Positions 20,541 to 29,784 of a DNA stretch of 64,000 bases are shown here, one piece after another. The stretch is taken from NCBI RefSeq assembly GCF_041435015.1, contig NZ_CP107989.1, positions 5,146,001-5,210,000 on the forward strand, in the 5' to 3' direction. The position numbers were made by a program, and so were the translations under genes. The notes beneath the pieces were generated by a model, which was not told the origin of the DNA, ran no database searches, and worked only from the letters and a program-made list of their open reading frames with translations. The stretch is from Streptomyces canus (GTDB taxonomy: Bacteria > Actinomycetota > Actinomycetes > Streptomycetales > Streptomycetaceae). Each line of letters starts with the position of its first letter. The stretch's first letter is position 1.

Positions 20541-20564
20541 GGTCGGTCGCCGACCTCCCCCAGG

Positions 20565-20608
20565 TTGTGGACCGCGGCTTGTGGATTGCTCCGCGGCCCT
20601 GTGGATTA
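20565..20608. promoter_or_regulatory. Three TGTGGA (DnaA-box-like) motifs upstream of recF
   Basis: TGTGGACCG at 20566-20574, TGTGGATTG at 20580-20588 and TGTGGATTA at 20600-20608 are directly repeated at 14 and 20 bp steps in the short gnd-recF gap; the last overlaps the gnd stop. They match the core of DnaA boxes (reverse complement of TCCACA) but are imperfect at the ends. Function is inferred. Confidence 0.35.
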
Positions 20609-21481
20609 CTTCGTCTCGACCGCGTGGCCGCCGAACTGGTTGCGCAGCGCCGCGATCATCTTCATCTGCGGCGAGTCGTCCTGACGGGACGCGAACCGCG
20701 CGAACAACGACGCGGTGATCGCCGGCAGCGGCACCGCGTGGTCTATGGCGGCTTCCACGGTCCACCGGCCCTCGCCGGAGTCCTGTGCGAAACCGCGCAG
20801 CTTGTTCAGGTGCTCGTCCTCGTCGAGGGCGTTGACCGCGAGGTCGAGGAGCCAGGAACGGATGACCGTGCCCTCCTGCCAGGAGCGGAAGACCTCCCGG
20901 ACGTCGGTCACGGAGTCGACCTTCTCCAGAAGCTCCCAGCCCTCGGCGTAGGCCTGCATCATCGCGTACTCGATGCCGTTGTGGACCATCTTGGCGAAGT
21001 GGCCGGCGCCGACCTTTCCGGCGTGCACCGCACCGGCGTCGCCCTTGGGCTTGAGGGCGTCGAAGACCGGCAGCACCTTGGCGACGTTCTCCGCGTCGCC
21101 GCCGTACATCAGCGCGTAGCCGTTCTCCAGGCCCCACACACCACCGGAGACGCCGCAGTCGACGAAGCCGATGCCCTTGGCGGCCAGCTCCTCGGCGTGC
21201 TTCTCGTCGTCCGTCCAGCGGGAGTTCCCGCCGTCCACCACGACGTCACCCGGCTCCAGGAGCTCGGCCAGCTCGTCGATGGTCGCCTGGGTCGGCGCAC
21301 CGGCCGGGACCATCACCCACACGACCCGCGGGCCCTGCAACGCGTCCACAAGCTCCTTCAGGCTGTGGACATCGGCGAGGTCCGGGTTGCGGTCGTATCC
21401 GATCACGGTGTGGCCTGCGCGGCGGATCCGCTCGCGCATGTTGCCGCCCATCTTGCCGAGGCCGATGAGACCGAGCTCCAT
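20606..21481 (-). CDS. gnd: 6-phosphogluconate dehydrogenase homologue (decarboxylating type)
   Basis: 291 residues from an ATG. The Rossmann NADP site is [20 protein letters not shown] with GLGKMG; the substrate motif [10 protein letters not shown] and [16 protein letters not shown] follow, and [18 protein letters not shown] carries the catalytic Lys-His-Asn-Glu group. The length matches the short bacterial GndA/YqeC-type enzyme (about 300 residues) rather than the 470-residue classical enzyme. It oxidises 6-phosphogluconate to ribulose 5-phosphate, making NADPH. Its insertion between dnaN and recF is a normal streptomycete arrangement. dnaN is 225 bp upstream. Confidence 0.92.
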   Translation of the reverse strand: MELGLIGLGKMGGNMRERIRRAGHTVIGYDRNPDLADVHSLKELVDALQGPRVVWVMVPAGAPTQATIDELAELLEPGDVVVDGGNSRWTDDEKHAEELAAKGIGFVDCGVSGGVWGLENGYALMYGGDAENVAKVLPVFDALKPKGDAGAVHAGKVGAGHFAKMVHNGIEYAMMQAYAEGWELLEKVDSVTDVREVFRSWQEGTVIRSWLLDLAVNALDEDEHLNKLRGFAQDSGEGRWTVEAAIDHAVPLPAITASLFARFASRQDDSPQMKMIAALRNQFGGHAVETK

Positions 21482-21606
21482 CAGTGGTTCCTTAGGTTGC
21501 TGTGGCGTGAGAGCACTTTCGTACCCACGTACGAGCCTAAACCCGGACGCTCACGCACACCTGTGGGCATACGCGCTCAAACGTATGCCCTCACCTGGGG
21601 CTTTGA

Positions 21607-21730
21607 CTCAGCCGCTCAGCCGCACCGGCATACTGCGATCTTGTGGGGGACGACCCCCACACCCCCAGCAGCCGTCCAGCCCAGGCCGGTCAGCATGCTC
21701 AGCCGCTCAGCCGCTCAGCCGCACCGGCAT
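21607..21730. repeat. Partial duplication of the dnaN 3' end
   Basis: Bases 21607-21631 (CTCAGCCGCTCAGCCGCACC followed by GGCAT) recur at 21706-21730, where they are the last codons of dnaN (reverse strand MPVRLSG and stop). The dnaN copy has one further CTCAGCCG unit (21699 on), so a short tandem repeat of TCAGCCGC is present as well. The upstream copy is outside any gene. Confidence 0.85.
21643..21660 (-). terminator. Hairpin downstream of dnaN
   Basis: GTGGGGG (21643-21649) pairs perfectly with CCCCCAC (21654-21660) around an ACGA tetraloop, 46 bp past the dnaN stop. There is no T-tract, but in Streptomyces such stable stems do terminate transcription. Confidence 0.6.
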
Positions 21731-22837
21731 GATCAGGTACTTGTAGGCCTCGTCCGCCTCGGCGTCCAGGGCCGGCTTGCCGCTCAGCAGCGCGGGCTTG
21801 GTGGACGTCGTGAAGGACAGCTGGGCCACCGGGGAGTCAATGGCGCTCAGGCCGTCCAGCAGGAAGGTCGGGTTGAAGGCGATCGAGACGTCGTCGCCCT
21901 CGAGCTGGGCGTCGACCCTTTCCACAGCCTGTGCGTCATCGCTGGAACCGGCCTCCAGGATCAGCACACCCTGCTCGAAGCTCAGCCGCACCGGGGTGTT
22001 GCGCTCGGCGACCAGGGCCACACGCTTGACGGCCTCCACGAAGGGGGCGGTCTCGATCACGGCGACGGAGTTGAACTCCGTCGGGAACAGCGAGCGGTAC
22101 TTCGGCAGGTCGCCCTCGAGGAGACGCGTCGTCGTACGGCGGCCCGCTCCTTCGAAACCGATCAGGCCCTCGCCCGCGCCCGAACCGGACAGCGCCAGGA
22201 TGACGCTGTCGCCGCTCGTGAGCGCCTTGGCGGTGTCCAGGAGCGTCTTGGCGGGTACCAGGGCGACCGCGGACGCCTCCGGGTTCTCCGGCTTCCACAG
22301 GAACTCGCGGACGGCGAAGCGGTAGCGGTCGGTGGAGGCCAGCGTGACGGTGTCGCCCTCGATCTCGATGCGCACACCGGTCAGGACGGGGAGTGTGTCG
22401 TCACGGCCCGCGGCGATGGCCACCTGGGCGGCGGCGGAGGCGAAGACCTCGCCGGGAACGGTGCCCGTGGCGCTCGGCATCTGCGGCAGCGACGGGTACT
22501 CCTCCACAGGCAGGGTGTGGAGTGTGAACCGCGAGGAGCCGCAGACCACCGTGGCCCGTACACCGTCTGTGGAAATCTCCACCGGACGGTTGGGGAGAGC
22601 GCGGCAGATGTCGGCGAGCAGGCGGCCGGAGACCAGCACCGTGCCCTCTTCCTCGACCTCGGCCTCCACGGACACCCGCGCGGACACCTCGTAGTCGAAG
22701 CTGGACAGGCTCAGCTGGCCTTCCTCGGCCTTCAGGAGAAGGCCGGCGAGGACAGGCGCCGGCGGACGGGCCGGGAGGCTGCGCGCCGCCCAGGCCACTG
22801 CCTCCGCGAGTACGTCGCGTTCCACCCGGATCTTCAC
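21707..22837 (-). CDS. dnaN: DNA polymerase III beta sliding clamp
   Basis: 376 residues starting VKIRVERDVLAEAVAWAARS from a GTG after GGAGGCGGC; the frame is open for another 154 codons through oriC, which I reject. The three repeated clamp domains are visible, with VLAGLLLKAEEGQLSLSSFD in domain I, RDDTLPVLTGVRIEIEGDTV in domain II, and the conserved C-terminal YLIMPVRL. It forms the ring that holds polymerase III on DNA. It is the first gene read leftward from oriC. Confidence 0.98.
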   Translation of the reverse strand: MKIRVERDVLAEAVAWAARSLPARPPAPVLAGLLLKAEEGQLSLSSFDYEVSARVSVEAEVEEEGTVLVSGRLLADICRALPNRPVEISTDGVRATVVCGSSRFTLHTLPVEEYPSLPQMPSATGTVPGEVFASAAAQVAIAAGRDDTLPVLTGVRIEIEGDTVTLASTDRYRFAVREFLWKPENPEASAVALVPAKTLLDTAKALTSGDSVILALSGSGAGEGLIGFEGAGRRTTTRLLEGDLPKYRSLFPTEFNSVAVIETAPFVEAVKRVALVAERNTPVRLSFEQGVLILEAGSSDDAQAVERVDAQLEGDDVSIAFNPTFLLDGLSAIDSPVAQLSFTTSTKPALLSGKPALDAEADEAYKYLIMPVRLSG

Positions 22838-23706
22838 TGTTGCCGCCTCCTGCTGTTGCCGGCGCTGCTCGGCCTGCCTGGCTTCGTCGTCTGTCTCGGT
22901 GTCGTCGGTCCCTGTGCCGGGAAGGACACCGGGGAACAGTCTGACGCACCCCACTGACAGTAGGTGCCTCTCGGGGTCAAGTCGTGACGAGGGGCAGTCG
23001 GGAGCCGGACAGCAAGTTGTGCACAGGCCCCACTTCGAAACGGATTCCCAGCTCTCTCTAGTTGGGAGTAGTAGTAGGGGCTGTGGATACCGTGGATAAC
23101 CCCGTTTTCCCAGCTCAGAGGGGAAATTTTGTCCACCGGCCCTGTGGGCGGAGGCGGTGGACAACCGGGCGTATCTGTGGAGAACAGAAAGTTCTGCACA
23201 CTCCGTGCACAGCCTGAGGCGAGTTCTCCCCAGCGCCGTCCCCAGCTTTACCCACCTTTCCCACAGCCCAACCCGGCACCTTCGTGTGACGCCTTTCACT
23301 CGACCCGGTGATCAGGCGCGTCGCGTTGCCGAACAGTGGACAGGCATGTGGAGAACCTGGTGATCGCTGGGGACAACCAGGCCCGGCCTGTGGGTTGCCG
23401 GTGGACAACTCGGTGCACAGCCTGTGGATCTTCCCGCTGTCCACAGTCTGTGGAGATCGTTCGTCCACGAATCCACAACCACCTGACCTGGCCTGATGGT
23501 CTTTCAACAGGAAGCCTGTGGACCGTGATCTGGACAACTTCGCAGTCCCCAGGATGTGGACGGGAAAAAGTCAGCGGATCTGTGGAGAGAGGCCGTAACC
23601 CGGCGTGGAATCGAACAGCCGGCTACGGCGGCATGAAGAAGGGCGCCTCCGGGACCTCGTCCCCAGGGCGCCCTTCAGCGTCGAAAGCGTCGTAACTCTG
23701 CCTCGG
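22838..23706. other. oriC: oriC region (dnaN-dnaA intergenic) with about 20 DnaA-box-like 9-mers
   Basis: This 869-bp gap has no gene. Box-like 9-mers (TTGTCCACA and variants) are seen at 23017 (TTGTGCACA), 23082, 23091, 23129 (TTGTCCACC), 23156, 23176, 23192, 23203, 23257, 23347, 23368, 23400, 23423, 23437 (CTGTCCACA), 23449, 23469, 23517, 23529, 23555 and 23581, in both orientations. They fall into two groups, 23017-23265 and 23347-23589, separated by about 80 bp without boxes, as in the described S. coelicolor/S. lividans origins. The stretch 22838-23000 next to dnaN holds its leader and ribosome-binding site. A perfect TTGTCCACA is rare here; most boxes differ by one base. Confidence 0.95.
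23639..23675 (-). terminator. Terminator downstream of dnaA
   Basis: AAGGGCGCC (23639-23647) pairs perfectly with GGCGCCCTT (23667-23675); the apical part also pairs (GGGAC with GTCCC). It lies 32 bp beyond the dnaA stop and insulates oriC from dnaA transcription. An imperfect second hairpin (GCCGTA/TACGGC) lies at 23592-23630. Confidence 0.85.
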
Positions 23707-25659
23707 TCAGCCGTTCTTGATGCGGTTCGTCAGCTCGGTGACCTGGTTGTAGATGGAGCGCCGCTCGGCCATCAGATTGCGGATCTTGCGGTCGGCGTGC
23801 ATGACCGTGGTGTGGTCGCGGCCGCCGAACAGCGCGCCGATCTTCGGCAGCGACAGATCCGTCAGCTCGCGGCACAGGTACATGGCGATCTGGCGGGCGG
23901 TGACGAGCGCCCGCCCGCGCGAGGTGCCGCACAGGTCCTCGACGGTCAGGCCGAAGTAGTCCGCCGTGGCGCTCATGATGGCCGTGGAGGTGATCTCCGG
24001 CGCCGAGTCCTCGCCGCCGGGGATCAGGTCCTTGAGGACGATCTCGGTCAGGCCCAGATCGACCGGCTGCCGGTTGAGCGACGCGAACGCCGTCACCCGG
24101 ATCAGCGCGCCCTCCAGCTCGCGGATGTTGCGCGAGATCCGTGAGGCGATGAACTCCAGGACCTCCGGCGGGGCGTTGAGCTGCTCCTGCACCGCCTTCT
24201 TGCGCAGGATCGCGATCCGTGTCTCCAGCTCGGGCGGCTGGACGTCGGTGATCAGACCCCACTCGAAACGGTTCCGCAGCCGGTCCTCCAGGGTCACCAG
24301 CTGCTTGGGCGGCCGGTCGCTGGACAGCACGATCTGCTTGTTCGCGTTGTGGAGCGTGTTGAAGGTGTGGAAGAACTCCTCCTGCGTCGATTCCTTGTCC
24401 GCGAGGAACTGGATGTCGTCGACGAGCAGGATGTCCATCTCGCGGTAGCGCTTGCGGAAGCTGTCGCCCTTGCCGTCGCGGATGGAGTTGATGAACTCGT
24501 TGGTGAACTCCTCCGAGCTCACGTACCGCACGCGCGTGCCGGGATACAGGCTGCGCGCGTAGTGCCCGATCGCGTGCAGCAGGTGGGTCTTGCCGAGTCC
24601 CGACTCCCCGTAGATGAAGAGGGGGTTGTAGGCCTTGGCCGGCGCTTCGGCGACCGCCACCGCGGCAGCGTGGGCGAAGCGGTTGGAGGCGCCGATGACG
24701 AACGTGTCGAAGAGGTACTTCGGGTTCAGCCGGGCGGTGGGCTCACCGGGGCCGGTCGCCGGCGCGGGCTGCGCGGCGAGCGGACCGGGAGCGCCGGTGG
24801 TGGGCAGGCTGGAGCCCACCGGGCCGCCGCGATGCACATGTCCGGAGCCGGGCGGGGGATCGGGCAGGTCCCGGCGGACGTCGCGCTGGTCGTAGTCGGA
24901 CCGGGGCTGGTCGTAGTCGGGACGCGGCTTGTCGTAGTCCGGTCGCTCGTCGTAGTCGCGGCGCGGACTGTCGTAGGACGGGCGGTCCATCGGTTGCGGG
25001 CGGTAGTCCTGCGACGGGGGGCCGTACGAATCCTGCGGGTACGGCTCCTGCGACGGCGACGCGTACGGGTCGCGTTCCGGGAAGCCGAGCCGCTGCTGCT
25101 GCCAGCTGTACTCGTCCTGCGGCGGCCGCGGCCAGGCGCCGGGTTCGGGGCGCTGGTACTCCGAGGGGTAGGCGGGGCGGGCGGTCGGGAGCTGGTCCGG
25201 GCGAGGGGCGTGGTCGCCCTGGGGGCCAGGGCGATGCTCGCCGCGGTTCGGACGGGAGTCGTCGGCGCGGTGACGGCCGTAGCCCTCGTACTGGTTGTCG
25301 TACTGGCCGGAGGGGAGTTCCGGCTCCTCGTAGCGCGACTGGGGCCGGGGGGCCGGAGGTGCGGGCGGTGCCGGGGGTTCGCCCGCGGAGTCGTCGACGG
25401 TGATCGCGATGCGGATCGGGCGTCCGCACTCGCGGCTCAGCGTCTCGCTGACGGCCGGGGCCAGGCGGCCCTCCAGTACGCCTTTCGCAAATTCGTTCGG
25501 TACGGCGAGCAGGGCGGTGTCGGCGACCAGTGCGAGCGGCTGGCAGCGCCGGATCCAGTGCTCGTCCTTCGCCTCCACACCCTGGACGCGGCCCTCGCCG
25601 AGAAGTTGCTCGAGTACGCGTGGCCACACTGCGGCAAGATCGGCAGGTACGTCAGCCAC
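23707..25659 (-). CDS. dnaA: Chromosomal replication initiator protein DnaA
   Basis: 650 residues from a GTG. Domain I (1-85) binds partners such as DnaB; domain II (about 90-305) is greatly enlarged, Pro/Tyr/Asp/Arg-rich and contains degenerate DYD-type repeats ([20 protein letters not shown]); domain III is the AAA+ ATPase with Walker [12 protein letters not shown] (351-361) and Walker [12 protein letters not shown]; domain IV ends with [14 protein letters not shown], the DnaA-box-binding signature. The extended domain II is characteristic of streptomycetes. The protein ends KNG. Expression starts from a promoter with two adjacent DnaA boxes, implying autoregulation. Confidence 0.98.
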   Translation of the reverse strand: MADVPADLAAVWPRVLEQLLGEGRVQGVEAKDEHWIRRCQPLALVADTALLAVPNEFAKGVLEGRLAPAVSETLSRECGRPIRIAITVDDSAGEPPAPPAPPAPRPQSRYEEPELPSGQYDNQYEGYGRHRADDSRPNRGEHRPGPQGDHAPRPDQLPTARPAYPSEYQRPEPGAWPRPPQDEYSWQQQRLGFPERDPYASPSQEPYPQDSYGPPSQDYRPQPMDRPSYDSPRRDYDERPDYDKPRPDYDQPRSDYDQRDVRRDLPDPPPGSGHVHRGGPVGSSLPTTGAPGPLAAQPAPATGPGEPTARLNPKYLFDTFVIGASNRFAHAAAVAVAEAPAKAYNPLFIYGESGLGKTHLLHAIGHYARSLYPGTRVRYVSSEEFTNEFINSIRDGKGDSFRKRYREMDILLVDDIQFLADKESTQEEFFHTFNTLHNANKQIVLSSDRPPKQLVTLEDRLRNRFEWGLITDVQPPELETRIAILRKKAVQEQLNAPPEVLEFIASRISRNIRELEGALIRVTAFASLNRQPVDLGLTEIVLKDLIPGGEDSAPEITSTAIMSATADYFGLTVEDLCGTSRGRALVTARQIAMYLCRELTDLSLPKIGALFGGRDHTTVMHADRKIRNLMAERRSIYNQVTELTNRIKNG

Positions 25660-25769
25660 AGGGCACGCTCTCTCACGGGTCCCACGAACGTGTGGTTGTG
25701 GGACGAGTCGGGATTCAAATGGGGTGGAGCCGAAACAGAGGGGTCAACGGAACGAATCGGAGTTCAGCC

Positions 25770-25799
25770 ACGGTAGTCAGGGCGACGGGTGCGGTTCAA
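25770..25799 (-). promoter_or_regulatory. dnaA promoter
   Basis: On the minus strand TTGAAC (25799-25794), an 18-bp spacer and TACCGT (25775-25770) form a good vegetative (HrdB-type) promoter. It would give a leader of about 105 nt before the dnaA GTG. Two DnaA-box-like sequences lie directly upstream of the -35. Confidence 0.7.
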
Positions 25800-25803
25800 G
25801 TTG

Positions 25804-25825
25804 TTGTCCCCAGCCTGTGGATAGT
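25804..25825. promoter_or_regulatory. DnaA boxes at the dnaA promoter
   Basis: TTGTCCCCA at 25804-25812 and TGTGGATAG at 25817-25825 face each other, four bases apart, next to the dnaA -35 element. An inverted pair of DnaA boxes at this place is known to mediate DnaA autoregulation in S. lividans; the same is inferred here. Confidence 0.75.
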
Positions 25826-25845
25826 GTCTCCCGGTGACCACTGGT

Positions 25846-25875
25846 TTGACCGGATGGCGCAGCCGCGCGTACCGT
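25846..25875 (+). promoter_or_regulatory. Candidate rpmH operon promoter
   Basis: TTGACC (25846-25851), an 18-bp spacer and TACCGT (25870-25875) read rightward. The -10 is identical to that of the divergent dnaA promoter. Transcription would start near 25882, leaving a 160-nt leader before rpmH. Confidence 0.55.
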
Positions 25876-26042
25876 AACCAGGTCGAGTTGTCGATGGCTG
25901 CTGCCGCCTGCCTCCGATGGGCACAGATCGCTTCGGGTGATCGGGAAGCGGTGCACTCGGGCGTTACTGCGAGCTACTCGTGGGCGCACGGTGACAGCCA
26001 GGACGGCACCCGCAACCACCGATTTATTTCTGGAGCCCCCGA

Positions 26043-26180
26043 GTGAGCAAGCGCACCTTCCAGCCGAACAACCGTCGTCGCGCGAAGACCCACGGCTTCC
26101 GCCTGCGGATGCGTACCCGTGCCGGCCGCGCGATCCTGGCGAACCGCCGCAGCAAGGGTCGCGCCAGCCTGTCCGCCTGA
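26043..26180 (+). CDS. rpmH: Ribosomal protein bL34
   Basis: 45 residues from a [23 protein letters not shown] at the start and [15 protein letters not shown] at the end, the whole bL34 family pattern of very basic residues. The gene is shorter than the open-frame threshold often used. It is the first gene rightward of dnaA and is followed by rnpA after 21 bp, the almost universal bacterial order. Confidence 0.98.
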   Translation: MSKRTFQPNNRRRAKTHGFRLRMRTRAGRAILANRRSKGRASLSA

Positions 26181-26201
26181 TCCCGGTCAGGTCATGCCGT
26201 C

Positions 26202-26573
26202 GTGCTGCCCACCGAGAACCGGCTGAGGCGGCGCGAGGACTTCGCGACCGCAGTACGACGAGGGCGCCGGGCCGGACGCCCGTCCCTCGTCGTCCATTTT
26301 CGTAGCGGTGCCACGGACCCGCACGCGCCTGGGGAGAGCGCTCCCCCGACGCGTGCGGGTTTCGTCGTGAGCAAGGCCGTGGGCGGCGCGGTCGTGCGCA
26401 ACAAGGTGAAGCGCAGACTGCGTCATCTGATGCGCGACAGGGTCGCTCTGTTTCCCCCCGGTAGCCTGGTAGTCGTACGAGCGCTGCCCGAGGCGGGCGA
26501 CGCCGATCACGAACAGTTGGCCCGAGACCTGGATGCCGCCGTTCAGCGGCTGCTGGGAGGGGGCGCACGATGA
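26202..26573 (+). CDS. rnpA: Ribonuclease P protein component
   Basis: 123 residues from a GTG ([20 protein letters not shown]). The RNR signature is [15 protein letters not shown], the basic helix that contacts the RNase P RNA. It binds the catalytic RNA and helps recognise the 5' leader of precursor tRNAs. It overlaps yidD by an ATGA, indicating coupled translation. Confidence 0.97.
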   Translation: MLPTENRLRRREDFATAVRRGRRAGRPSLVVHFRSGATDPHAPGESAPPTRAGFVVSKAVGGAVVRNKVKRRLRHLMRDRVALFPPGSLVVVRALPEAGDADHEQLARDLDAAVQRLLGGGAR

Positions 26574-26920
26574 AGTACCCGCTGCTGGCGCTGATCAAGC
26601 TGTACCAGTGGACCATCAGCCCGCTGCTGGGGCCGGTGTGCAAGTACTACCCGTCGTGCTCTCACTACGGCTTCCAGGCCATCGACCGGCACGGTGCGAT
26701 CAAGGGAACGGCACTCACCGCCTGGCGCATCCTGCGGTGCAATCCGTGGTCGCTGGGCGGTGTGGACCATGTCCCGCCGCGCAAGCGCCCGCGGTGGCAC
26801 GAAATGCTGCGTAACGCCTGGCGTGCACGTAGGGGCGGGCCCTCCGCCGCCTCGGCCACCGAGGGACAGACTCCTTCGAGCCCGGCCGCAGAGACTCCGT
26901 CCCATGCCCAAGGAGCATGA
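26570..26920 (+). CDS. yidD: Membrane protein insertion efficiency factor YidD
   Basis: 116 residues. The core is the invariant [20 protein letters not shown], then [12 protein letters not shown] and [17 protein letters not shown], with the Cys residues typical of the family. It is a small amphipathic-helix protein at the inner face of the membrane that aids YidC-dependent insertion. The C-terminal 40 residues ([10 protein letters not shown] onward) are a variable extension. It lies between rnpA (overlapping) and yidC (3-bp gap). Confidence 0.95.
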   Translation: MKYPLLALIKLYQWTISPLLGPVCKYYPSCSHYGFQAIDRHGAIKGTALTAWRILRCNPWSLGGVDHVPPRKRPRWHEMLRNAWRARRGGPSAASATEGQTPSSPAAETPSHAQGA

Positions 26921-26923
26921 TTA

Positions 26924-28216
26924 GTGGACACGATTGCCAGTCTTTTCAGCTTCATCACGACACCCGTCTCCTGGGTCATCGTCCAGTTCCACACGGTGTA
27001 CGGCAAGATCTTCGGCCCTGACACCGGGTGGGCCTGGGGCCTGTCGATCGTGTCCCTCGTGATCCTGATCCGTATCTGCCTGATCCCGCTCTTCGTGAAG
27101 CAGATCAAGTCGACGCGGGCCATGCAGACGCTCCAGCCCGAGATGAAGAAGATCCAGGAGCGCTACAAGAACGACAAACAGCGTCAGTCCGAAGAGATGA
27201 TGAAGCTGTACAAGGAGACGGGCACCAACCCGCTCTCCTCGTGCCTTCCCATCCTGGCGCAGTCCCCGTTCTTCTTCGCCCTGTACCACGTGCTCAACGG
27301 CATCGCGACGGGCGACACCATCGGTGTCATCAACGACTCGCTGCTGGCCAGTGCCCGTAAGGCGCACATCTTCGGGGCCCCGCTCGCTGCGAAGTTCAAG
27401 GACGGCTCTGCCACCGTCCAGGCCCTGGGCGCCACGGTCACCGACGTGCGGGTCGTCACCGCGGTCATGATCATCATGATGTCTGCGTCGCAGTTCTACA
27501 CGCAGCGCCAGCTGATGACGAAGAACGTCGACACCACCGTCAAGACGCCGTTCATGCAGCAGCAGAAGATGCTGATGTACGTCTTCCCTGTCATGTTCGC
27601 CGTCTTCGGCATCAACTTCCCGGTCGGTGTCCTCGTCTACTGGCTGACCACCAACGTGTGGACCATGGGCCAGCAGATGTACGTCATCCACAACAACCCG
27701 ACCCCGGGTTCCAAGGCCCAGGCCGCCTACCTGGAGCGCCTCACCAAGCACGTCACGACTCACGGCAAGGCCCGCAAGCGCAGCGAGCGCACCATCATCA
27801 AGGCCATCGTCGCCAAGGGCCGCGACCGCAACGAGTTCGAGCGCAAGTTCGTCAACGGTCTGAACAAGGCGGGCCTGGCGGCCCAGGCCGACGGCTCCGT
27901 GGTCCAGAGCGAGTCTCAGGCCGCGGTCCAGACCGAGGACGGCGCGTCGACCAGTGCGGCCACCCCCAAGCGTCAGCAGCCCAAGCGGCAGAGCAAGTCC
28001 CAGCGGCAGTCGGGGGCCGCGGCCTCGGGTGGCAAGGCGGCCGGTGACGCCGACGCCCCGTCGTCGGAGCCGACCTCGCTGAGCAAGTCCGACGAGCCCG
28101 AGGACGCCAAGCCAGCCGAACCCGCCAAGAAGCAGTCTGGCGGCGGTACCCGCAGCAAGGCCCAGTCCGGACAGCGCAAGGGTCCGCAGCGGCCCAAGTC
28201 CCCGTCCAAGAAGTAA
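26924..28216 (+). CDS. yidC: Membrane protein insertase YidC
   Basis: 430 residues from a GTG, starting [20 protein letters not shown]. The YidC/Oxa1 core has the membrane segments around residues 10-50, the cytoplasmic hairpin ([20 protein letters not shown]), [20 protein letters not shown] and [17 protein letters not shown], and [20 protein letters not shown]. The conserved positively charged groove Arg is in [11 protein letters not shown]. Residues about 270-430 are a long basic, Gln/Ser-rich cytoplasmic tail ending [10 protein letters not shown], likely ribosome-binding. It inserts proteins with or without SecYEG. jag follows after 15 bp. Confidence 0.96.
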   Translation: MDTIASLFSFITTPVSWVIVQFHTVYGKIFGPDTGWAWGLSIVSLVILIRICLIPLFVKQIKSTRAMQTLQPEMKKIQERYKNDKQRQSEEMMKLYKETGTNPLSSCLPILAQSPFFFALYHVLNGIATGDTIGVINDSLLASARKAHIFGAPLAAKFKDGSATVQALGATVTDVRVVTAVMIIMMSASQFYTQRQLMTKNVDTTVKTPFMQQQKMLMYVFPVMFAVFGINFPVGVLVYWLTTNVWTMGQQMYVIHNNPTPGSKAQAAYLERLTKHVTTHGKARKRSERTIIKAIVAKGRDRNEFERKFVNGLNKAGLAAQADGSVVQSESQAAVQTEDGASTSAATPKRQQPKRQSKSQRQSGAAASGGKAAGDADAPSSEPTSLSKSDEPEDAKPAEPAKKQSGGGTRSKAQSGQRKGPQRPKSPSKK

Positions 28217-28231
28217 GAAGGAGTCCATCCC

Positions 28232-28744
28232 GTGACGGAAGGCACCACCTCCGCCGCTGCCGAGGGCGCAGACACCCTGACCCGCCTGGAGCAGGAGGGT
28301 GAGATCGCGGCGGACTACCTCGAGGGTCTGCTCGACATCGCCGATCTCGACGGCGACATCGACATGGACGTCGAGGCCGACCGCGCCGCTGTCTCGATCA
28401 TCAGCGACGCCGGCGGCCGCGACCTGCAGAAGCTGGTCGGCCGGGACGGCGAGGTGCTGGAAGCCCTGCAGGAGCTCACCCGCCTGGCCGTGCACCGGGA
28501 GACCGGGGACCGCAGTCGGCTGATGCTGGACATCGGTGGTTACCGGGCCAAGAAGCGCGCCGAGCTCTCCGAGCTGGGCGCCAAGGCCGCCGCCGAGGTC
28601 AAGAGCACCGGCGAGTCCGTGAAGCTCGATCCGATGACGCCGTTCGAGCGCAAGGTCGTGCACGACGCGGTCAAGGCCGCCGGCCTGCGCAGCGAGTCCG
28701 AGGGCGAAGAGCCGCAGCGCTTCGTCGTCGTACTTCCCGCCTGA
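28232..28744 (+). CDS. jag: Jag/KhpB-type RNA-binding protein (KH + R3H)
   Basis: 170 residues from a GTG. The KH-like domain (about 40-100) has LVGRDGEVLEALQELTRLAV, and the R3H domain (about 105-168) has KLDPMTPFERKVVHDAV, with Arg and His of the R-x3-H motif. The N-terminal Jag domain found in Firmicutes is absent, as in other actinobacteria. KhpB/EloR proteins bind RNA and affect cell-wall elongation. It is the last gene before a strong terminator. Confidence 0.93.
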   Translation: MTEGTTSAAAEGADTLTRLEQEGEIAADYLEGLLDIADLDGDIDMDVEADRAAVSIISDAGGRDLQKLVGRDGEVLEALQELTRLAVHRETGDRSRLMLDIGGYRAKKRAELSELGAKAAAEVKSTGESVKLDPMTPFERKVVHDAVKAAGLRSESEGEEPQRFVVVLPA

Positions 28745-28762
28745 TCGGTCCGTACGTTCCTC

Positions 28763-28795
28763 CGGCCCCGTCTGTCTGTAGAGCAGGCGGGGCCG
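28763..28795 (+). terminator. Terminator after yidC-jag
   Basis: CGGCCCCG (28763-28770) and CGGGGCCG (28788-28795) form the base of a 13-bp stem with one G-T pair; AACTTTG follows. It lies 18 bp beyond the jag stop and separates it from rsmG. Confidence 0.85.
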
Positions 28796-28865
28796 AACTT
28801 TGTCAGCCTGATAGTTCTGGTTCTCGGCGCCCGTGCGCTGGTGCGGTACGGAAGGACGGTTCCCC

Positions 28866-29582
28866 GTGACGGAGGCAGCAGAGCTCCCCCCTGCGCCCGA
28901 GCAGGCACGTGAGGTGTTCGGCGATCGCTTCGACGACGCGGTTCGCTACGCGGAGCTGCTCGCCGAGGCGGGGGTGCAGCGCGGTCTCATCGGCCCGCGT
29001 GAAGTGCCCCGCCTCTGGGAGCGGCATCTGCTGAACTGCGCGGTGCTCTCGGAGGTGGTTCCCGAGGGTGTGACGGTGTGCGACGTCGGCTCCGGCGCCG
29101 GTCTGCCCGGCATTCCCCTGGCGCTCGTACGCGAGGATCTGAAGATCACGCTGCTGGAGCCGCTGCTGCGGCGCACCACCTTCCTGACCGAGGTCGTGGA
29201 GCTGCTGGGCCTGGACCATGTGACGGTCGTGCGTGGCCGTGCCGAGGAGGTCATGGGCAAGCTGACCCCCGTACATGTGGTGACAGCGCGGGCAGTGGCC
29301 CCGCTCGACCGACTTGCGACGTGGGGTGTCCCGCTACTGCGTCCCTACGGCGAGATGCTCGCGCTCAAGGGCGACACCGCAGAGGAGGAGCTCAAGGCGG
29401 CAGGTACGGCCCTGAGCAAGCTCGGCGCCGTGGAGACCTCCATCCTGCATGTGGGTGAGGGCGTGGTCGACCCGTTGTCCACGGTGGTGAGGGTCGAGGT
29501 CGGGGAGAGTCCCGGCGGTGTGCGTTTCGCGGCCAAGCGCGCCAAGGCGGCCCGCACCGGCCGCACGCGTCGACGTCGCTGA
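28866..29582 (+). CDS. rsmG: 16S rRNA (guanine527-N7)-methyltransferase RsmG
   Basis: 238 residues from the GTG at 28866, behind GGAAGGA. The S-adenosylmethionine site is VCDVGSGAGLPGIPLAL, followed by ITLLEPLLRRTTFLTEVVEL, TVVRGRAEEV and VTARAVAPLDRL. It methylates G527 of 16S rRNA; loss of this enzyme gives low-level streptomycin resistance and antibiotic overproduction in S. coelicolor. The C-terminus is a basic RTGRTRRRR tail. It is followed by the first parS sites and parAB. Confidence 0.96.
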   Translation: MTEAAELPPAPEQAREVFGDRFDDAVRYAELLAEAGVQRGLIGPREVPRLWERHLLNCAVLSEVVPEGVTVCDVGSGAGLPGIPLALVREDLKITLLEPLLRRTTFLTEVVELLGLDHVTVVRGRAEEVMGKLTPVHVVTARAVAPLDRLATWGVPLLRPYGEMLALKGDTAEEELKAAGTALSKLGAVETSILHVGEGVVDPLSTVVRVEVGESPGGVRFAAKRAKAARTGRTRRRR

Positions 29583-29674
29583 ACCGCCCTGACCACGAGA
29601 CGTACTCCACACAAGCTGCCAAACCTATGCATGCCGGAGTGTCGCGGCAGAACGGGCACGGTCGCCCTGCATCG

Positions 29675-29690
29675 TGTTTCACGTGAAACG
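29675..29690. other. parS site 1
   Basis: TGTTTCACGTGAAACG, with the full 14-bp core GTTTCACGTGAAAC at 29676-29689. It lies upstream of parA and overlaps an upstream in-frame GTG that I do not use as start. ParB binds such sites to build the centromere complex. Confidence 0.95.
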
Positions 29691-29784
29691 TCGCTCACTG
29701 CTGCACGGCATCATCAGCCGGGGCCGCGCCGCGGCCGAACCCCGTGACCGAAAGCCTCTCGGGTCACTCGGAGAGGTAACGGAG

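Noticed and set aside
20541..21137. Upstream extension of the recF frame
   Set aside because: It overlaps gnd in another frame; the RecF start [11 protein letters not shown] is unambiguous.
22838..23299. Upstream extension of the dnaN frame through oriC
   Set aside because: The family start lies at the GTG at 22837 with a ribosome-binding site; the extension crosses DnaA boxes and has no similarity.
26921..28663. 580-codon minus-strand frame opposite yidC and jag
   Set aside because: Antisense of well-conserved genes.
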